A DNA stretch of 64,000 bases. It comes from Hydrogenophaga taeniospiralis CCUG 15921. Its GTDB lineage: Bacteria; Pseudomonadota; Gammaproteobacteria; Burkholderiales; Burkholderiaceae_C. The position numbers were made by a program, and so were the translations under genes. The notes under the pieces were generated by a model. That model was not told the origin of the DNA and did no database searches. It was given only the letters and a program-made list of their open reading frames with translations. Positions 60,797 to 64,000 of the stretch are shown in pieces (position 1 is the first letter of the stretch; each line of letters opens with the position of its first letter). The stretch spans positions 51,235 to 115,234 of the forward strand of contig NZ_BCWR01000021.1 of the NCBI RefSeq assembly GCF_001592305.1, written 5' to 3'.

Positions 60797-60818
60797 ATAA
60801 CTCGTTATGACAAGTCAT
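60797..60818. promoter_or_regulatory. candidate GntR operator (overlapping dyads)
   Basis: Two dyads that share two bases: ATAAC-TC-GTTAT (60797-60808) and ATGAC-AA-GTCAT (60807-60818). Together they read ATAACTCGTTATGACAAGTC and then AT. The pair lies 19 bp before the regulator ATG. The 10-bp period would put two dimers on one face of the helix. Confidence 0.6.
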
Positions 60819-61253
60819 GATGAGCAAACAGCATGCCAACCCGATTCAAGCCGGTTTGAGGCCCATTGGTGCGATATCCCGGCCCAAAGCGTCGATAAAA
60901 GTCACCAACGCTGCGCTGCTGGTGCACGGCTGGCCCAAGCCCGGTGCATCCGCAGCGGGAATGCACAGGGATCGCGCACTTGGGGCACGGGATGCGGGCT
61001 TTAGGCAGTCAGGCGGGCCACTTGATTACCGGCACCAATGCAAGACCGCCCTACTTCGGCGAGAACAGCAGCAGGCCCTGGCGCGCGAGAGGGCCAGCCT
61101 ACATCTCAAGTGTGAGGATGCTTTCGCCAGAGCTCCACCCCTGAGCAGGAGTGGCAAAGCCACTGCGGAAGGGGATTCTTCCATCGGCATCCGTGGCGCG
61201 CCCAATGCCAGGCGCCATGCCGGTGGCTCTCCGCTCGGGCGAAAGGCTGGGCG
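60819..61253. other. intergenic region, no gene supported
   Basis: This stretch between the GntR operator and the methyltransferase stop codon has an open frame (60817-61287, plus), but its composition and lack of any motif argue against a gene. Near 61180-61250 it resembles a decayed attC site (ATGGCGCC and matching flanks, read on the minus strand). Confidence 0.5.
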
Positions 61254-61955
61254 TCAACGTGCTGCCCGCATGGCATACCAGCCGTGAATGAGCCCAGCCT
61301 GATAGAACTGCACCGGTGACCCGAATCCGCCCGCTTCAATGAGGCGCTCTACATGGGGCGGAGGCAGGATCGACACGTCACGCGCGTACGCGTCGCGCAT
61401 CTGCTGTATTCGCTGAGGCGAGAGATCTGCCGACGCCATGGTTTTCAGCCACACCTCCAGAAGGCCACCGTAGCTCCCGGCGCTGGTGTCTGCGGCCAGG
61501 TCAGATGAGGCCAGGATGCCACCATCTCTCAGACGGGCTGCGATCTGGCCGAAGAACCTTGTCCTTTCGTCGGTGTCCAGAATGAACTGCGACACCAGAA
61601 AGCAAGTGGCGCCGTCAAACTGCCCGCTTTCGGACAACGAATCCAAGTACCCGTTGTGGAACACGCAGCGGCTCCTGTAGCCATTCTGTTCAGCCCGCAT
61701 CTCTGCAGCACTGACCATTCCAGATGAGGGCTCAACTGCGACGAACGTCCAGTCAGGGAACCGTTCGGCCAAGTAGTGAATCTCGGCTCCGGTCCCTGCG
61801 CCCACGCAAAGAATGCGAGCATCCCGAGGCAAGCGGCTGAAGAGCGCCGCGACCAAGACATGGATGCCGTCTCGGAACGCTGCCAGCTTGACCCACTGCT
61901 GGTCGTATGTTGACGACTGCTGGTCAAAGGTGGTTTCGAGTTGCGATTTATCCAT
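61254..61955 (-). CDS. class I SAM-dependent methyltransferase
   Basis: A 233-residue methyltransferase. SAM motif I is ILCVGAGTGAEIHYLAERFP near residues 48-67, and the acidic residue of motif II is VAVEPSSGMVSAA. The C-terminal part has LIEAGGFGSPVQFYQAGLIH. The substrate is unknown. G+C is lower than in the rest of the window and the neighbours are typical cassette genes. Confidence 0.82.
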   Translation of the reverse strand: MDKSQLETTFDQQSSTYDQQWVKLAAFRDGIHVLVAALFSRLPRDARILCVGAGTGAEIHYLAERFPDWTFVAVEPSSGMVSAAEMRAEQNGYRSRCVFHNGYLDSLSESGQFDGATCFLVSQFILDTDERTRFFGQIAARLRDGGILASSDLAADTSAGSYGGLLEVWLKTMASADLSPQRIQQMRDAYARDVSILPPPHVERLIEAGGFGSPVQFYQAGLIHGWYAMRAAR

Positions 61956-61977
61956 TGCGAGTCAGGTTGTTGGTGGT

Positions 61978-62060
61978 GCTTTGAGCTGAGCGGCGGCCAG
62001 GGCGCCATTCCGTTGACCGGCCGCTCAAGCGGAATACGAAGGAACGGAAAGGGTTAGGCC
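61978..62060 (-). other. attC-like recombination site
   Basis: On the minus strand the LysE stop codon lies in the core GCCTAAC (62053-62059). The next 75 bp hold inverted arms (TTGAGCGGCC, GGCCGCCGCTCA) around an AATGGCGCCC centre, like attC sites of environmental cassettes. A right-hand GTTRRRY core is not clear, so the site may be decayed. Confidence 0.45.
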
Positions 62061-62680
62061 TGCTTTCGGTACAGGGCCAGAGAGCCGGCCAACGCGAGCA
62101 GGGCACCACCACATACTCTCTCCAGCCAGAGCGCGCCTTTTGCTCGAAGCACCTTCATTGCCTGGGCCCCGGCGCACGCATAGCCGAGCATGACGGCGAA
62201 ATCGATGGTTGCGAAGGTGACTGCGAGTGCCGAGTACTGCGGCCACTGGGGCTCCGTGGGAACGATGAACTGCGGCAGGAATGCTGAGAAGAAGAGGTAC
62301 CCCTTCGGATTCGTCACTGCGACGAGCAGGCTGCGGAGGAAGACGGCACGCCGGCTGGGCGCAAGGGTTTCACTCTCTTCCGATGGAAGTGCAAGGGATC
62401 CGGTGGATCGCAAGAGGCGCAGGCCCAGATATGCCAAGTACGCGACACCAACCCACTTGACGACCGAGAACCAGAACTCTGAAGCGGCGAGCAGGGCGCC
62501 GAGGCCAAGTGCCACAGCGCCGATGAGGACGAAGTCGGACAACACAGCGCCGAACATGCCGGGGACCGACGCTCGGACGCCAAGGCGGGAGCCGTTTGTG
62601 AGCGCGAGCAGCACGGTGGGGCCAGGCGTTGCGATGCCAATGAATGCGACGAGGGCGAACAGGAGGAGGGTTTCAGGCAT
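62054..62680 (-). CDS. LysE/RhtB family exporter
   Basis: A 208-residue membrane protein with six helices. The family motif GIATPGPTVLLALTNGSRLG is at residues 15-34, and the NPKGYLFFSAFLPQF block is near 124-138. Members export amino acids or similar compounds. The ATG is only 8 bp after a GTTAGGC core, and the TAA stop lies in a GCCTAAC core, as in integron cassettes. Confidence 0.87.
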   Translation of the reverse strand: MPETLLLFALVAFIGIATPGPTVLLALTNGSRLGVRASVPGMFGAVLSDFVLIGAVALGLGALLAASEFWFSVVKWVGVAYLAYLGLRLLRSTGSLALPSEESETLAPSRRAVFLRSLLVAVTNPKGYLFFSAFLPQFIVPTEPQWPQYSALAVTFATIDFAVMLGYACAGAQAMKVLRAKGALWLERVCGGALLALAGSLALYRKQA

Positions 62681-62687
62681 GGGGCAG

Positions 62688-62694
62688 GCCTAAC
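62688..62694 (-). other. attC core half-site (GTTAGGC) before lysE-type gene
   Basis: GTTAGGC on the minus strand fits the R' core GTTRRRY. The rest of an attC is not visible upstream; DNA of an IS110-type element starts there, so the site may have been split by insertion. Confidence 0.45.
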
Positions 62695-62814
62695 GAATGA
62701 AAGGGACTTCTCAGTCCCGGGTGGTCCGCGCAGTTGCGGGGTACAGCATCCAAGTGCCACGAAGGGAAGTGTGATCTCTCATCAACTCACTCGTTTTTGT
62801 GGAAGGGGAAGTCC

Positions 62815-63037
62815 ATGACCATCGTATCCGTTGGCCTCGATCTGGCAAAGAACGTGTTTGCCATCCACGGCGTGGATGAGTCAGGCAAGCCCACGCTGGT
62901 GTGCCCCAGTTGTGCCGCGCGCCAAACTGATTGAACTCATCGCCTCGCTACCACCCTGCCCGATCGGCATGGAGGCTTGTTCTGGCGCCCACCATTGGGT
63001 GCGCGAGCTTCAACAGTTCGGTCACACCGTGCGACTG
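62815..63037 (+). pseudogene. IS110-family transposase fragment
   Basis: The first 35 codons (MTIVSVGLDLAKNVFAIHGV) match the DEDD N-terminus of IS110/IS1328-type transposases. A +1 shift near 62910-62917 moves the match to a second frame (AKLIELIASLPPCPIGMEAC, SGAHHWVRELQQFGHTVRL), and homology stops at about 63037. The catalytic remainder of over 200 residues is missing. It is a dead remnant. Confidence 0.85.
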
Positions 63038-63390
63038 AACAGAAAGATCACCCGAGAGAGCTTTGTAATGCCGGCCTGAGTGGCTGGCCCTTTTGTTCCA
63101 CCCACGCCGCTTGCGACGAGATTGATTGACCCACATGGCCAACCGGGCACACCCCAGAGCGTCTGACGCCGATAACTCTTCCTGCAGCTTGCCTGCCGCT
63201 TGTATTATTTGGCGCGACGCTCCCGCAGATTCCATGCTGGCACGGACCACGACAGAGTCCACCTCAGATGCCGGATATACGACTGCAGGCGATTCCCCAA
63301 CAGCCACACCATTAATCAGTTTCTTGCCCTTGTGGGGGAGTCCATATATGAAGGGTTGGGTAACCCGCGCTGCAAATGCACGATCGATCT
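63038..63390. other. region after IS fragment, no gene supported
   Basis: A minus-strand frame (62948-63439) has a protein-like part (QPFIYGLPHKGKKLINGVAV) but runs antisense into the transposase fragment and into the next gene, so I do not call it. It may contain the end of another broken cassette gene. Confidence 0.4.
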
Positions 63391-63801
63391 CTAACCGATA
63401 TTCCGCACCTCTGTAGCTTGGGACCACACAACTTGCCATGTGCCGTTGGCTCTTTCATAGAAATCGGTGTGCCAGTAGTCAGTTCGCGGGACGTGGTGCG
63501 ACCCAAATGTGACTTCCATGCTGGATCGATAGCGGAGAATAGCGACCGACTCGCTTAAACGTACTTCGATTTGCGCGGGATCCCATGCGTGGTACTTGAG
63601 CACACCGGCGGAGATTGCGCCAAGGTATTGTTCCCTGGAGAGAGCCATGCCGACAGGAGTAATCAATTGAAAGTCTGAGCGGTGAAGCGACATCGCTTCT
63701 TCGACCTTCCCACCAACCAGCGCCGCAAGGCGACGTCGCTCGGTTGAGCGAAGTGTCTCGCATTCAGTTTCGTGAGAGGAATTTTGGATATGTGCAGGCA
63801 T
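63391..63801 (-). CDS. NTF2-like / DUF4440 protein
   Basis: A 136-residue protein with the SnoaL/DUF4440 pattern: a helix LRSTERRRLAALVGGKVEEA, then HRSDFQLITPVG, VLKYHAWDPAQIEVRLSESV and a final strand GTWQVVWSQATEV. These small cone-shaped proteins bind or convert small ligands; the role here is unknown. G+C is low. It ends near the IS fragment. Confidence 0.75.
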   Translation of the reverse strand: MPAHIQNSSHETECETLRSTERRRLAALVGGKVEEAMSLHRSDFQLITPVGMALSREQYLGAISAGVLKYHAWDPAQIEVRLSESVAILRYRSSMEVTFGSHHVPRTDYWHTDFYERANGTWQVVWSQATEVRNIG

Positions 63802-64000
63802 TTGTGTTACCGATAGAATGAAAATGGGTTGCCCAACTTTGATGTAGTCGCCATCGGTCCGCTGCTGCTGGTGGCCGAGCCCTTACTCAACGAATCTCAT
63901 AAGCGCATCCGGTATTCGCACTATAGCTTTCATTTATGCCCACAGAATCCCGCCGGGTTTGCAATGACAGGTTCGGGGTTCGGAGCAAGATGTCTGCTAC

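Noticed and set aside
60817..61287. 156-codon plus-strand frame after the GntR gene
   Set aside because: No recognisable domain, odd composition, and it runs into the antisense of the methyltransferase gene.
62948..63439. 163-codon minus-strand frame between the IS fragment and the NTF2-like gene
   Set aside because: It is antisense to the transposase fragment and overlaps the next gene. Part of it looks protein-like, so it is listed only as an unresolved region.

Overview
The window is a GC-rich stretch of about 65% G+C from a betaproteobacterium. It most resembles Burkholderiales/Comamonadaceae (Hydrogenophaga/Acidovorax-like). This rests on the order tpiA-secG-tRNA-Leu-nuoA..N followed by a DUF2818 gene, and on a family of short GC-rich intergenic repeats. 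It is inference from gene content; no database search was run.

Layout. (1) 1-14,798, minus strand: the complete 14-gene nuo operon for respiratory complex I, read nuoA to nuoN, then a DUF2818 gene cut by the window edge. (2) 14,848-24,346: housekeeping genes. These are tRNA-Leu(GAG), secG, tpiA, a quinone oxidoreductase, pnp, rpsO with its own promoter and terminator, an aminotransferase, an amino-acid-type ABC binding protein and tsaD. (3) 24,071-34,962: a denitrification locus, nirS-nirM-nirC-nirF-nirDL-nirG-nirH-nirJ-nirN plus NorE/NorF-like genes on the minus strand. nirE is divergent, and an NNR/DNR-type dyad lies between nirS and nirE. It encodes cytochrome cd1 nitrite reductase, its electron donors and almost the whole heme d1 pathway. 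(4) 35,039-43,832: nitrate assimilation. A NIT-ANTAR antiterminator is followed by a sigma54 promoter, a hexaloop hairpin and an intrinsic terminator (attenuator), then nrtABD. A second sigma54-like promoter and hairpin precede a NarK/NasA transporter. Two small unknown genes and an HPP-CBS membrane protein follow. (5) 43,906-50,745: serA, a CPA2 antiporter, a LysR/oxidoreductase divergent pair, and an AT-richer patch with two acetyltransferase genes and an unknown membrane protein. (6) 50,904-60,778, minus strand: a compact operon of uncertain function. Its order is a GntR/UTRA regulator, an AprA-like flavoprotein, a 2x[4Fe-4S] ferredoxin, a HEAT-repeat protein, a 7Fe-type ferredoxin, a periplasmic binding protein with a C-terminal NosL-like domain, an ABC permease, an ABC ATPase, DUF971 and ferredoxin-NADP reductase, then a YeiH-type exporter. 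This is the best candidate for an undescribed system. (7) 61,254-64,000: a low-GC patch with a methyltransferase, a LysE exporter, attC-like sites, a broken IS110-type transposase and an NTF2-like gene. It looks like a decayed integron-cassette cluster.

How the parts work together. Nitrate enters by NrtABD or NarK under nitrogen control. Nitrite is respired by NirS, which needs heme d1 made by NirE, NirDL/G/H, NirF, NirJ and NirN. Complex I feeds electrons to the quinone pool. The operon at 50.9-60.8 kb appears to couple uptake of a small, possibly sulfur-containing compound to a cytoplasmic flavin/Fe-S redox reaction fed by NADPH through Fpr and the ferredoxins.
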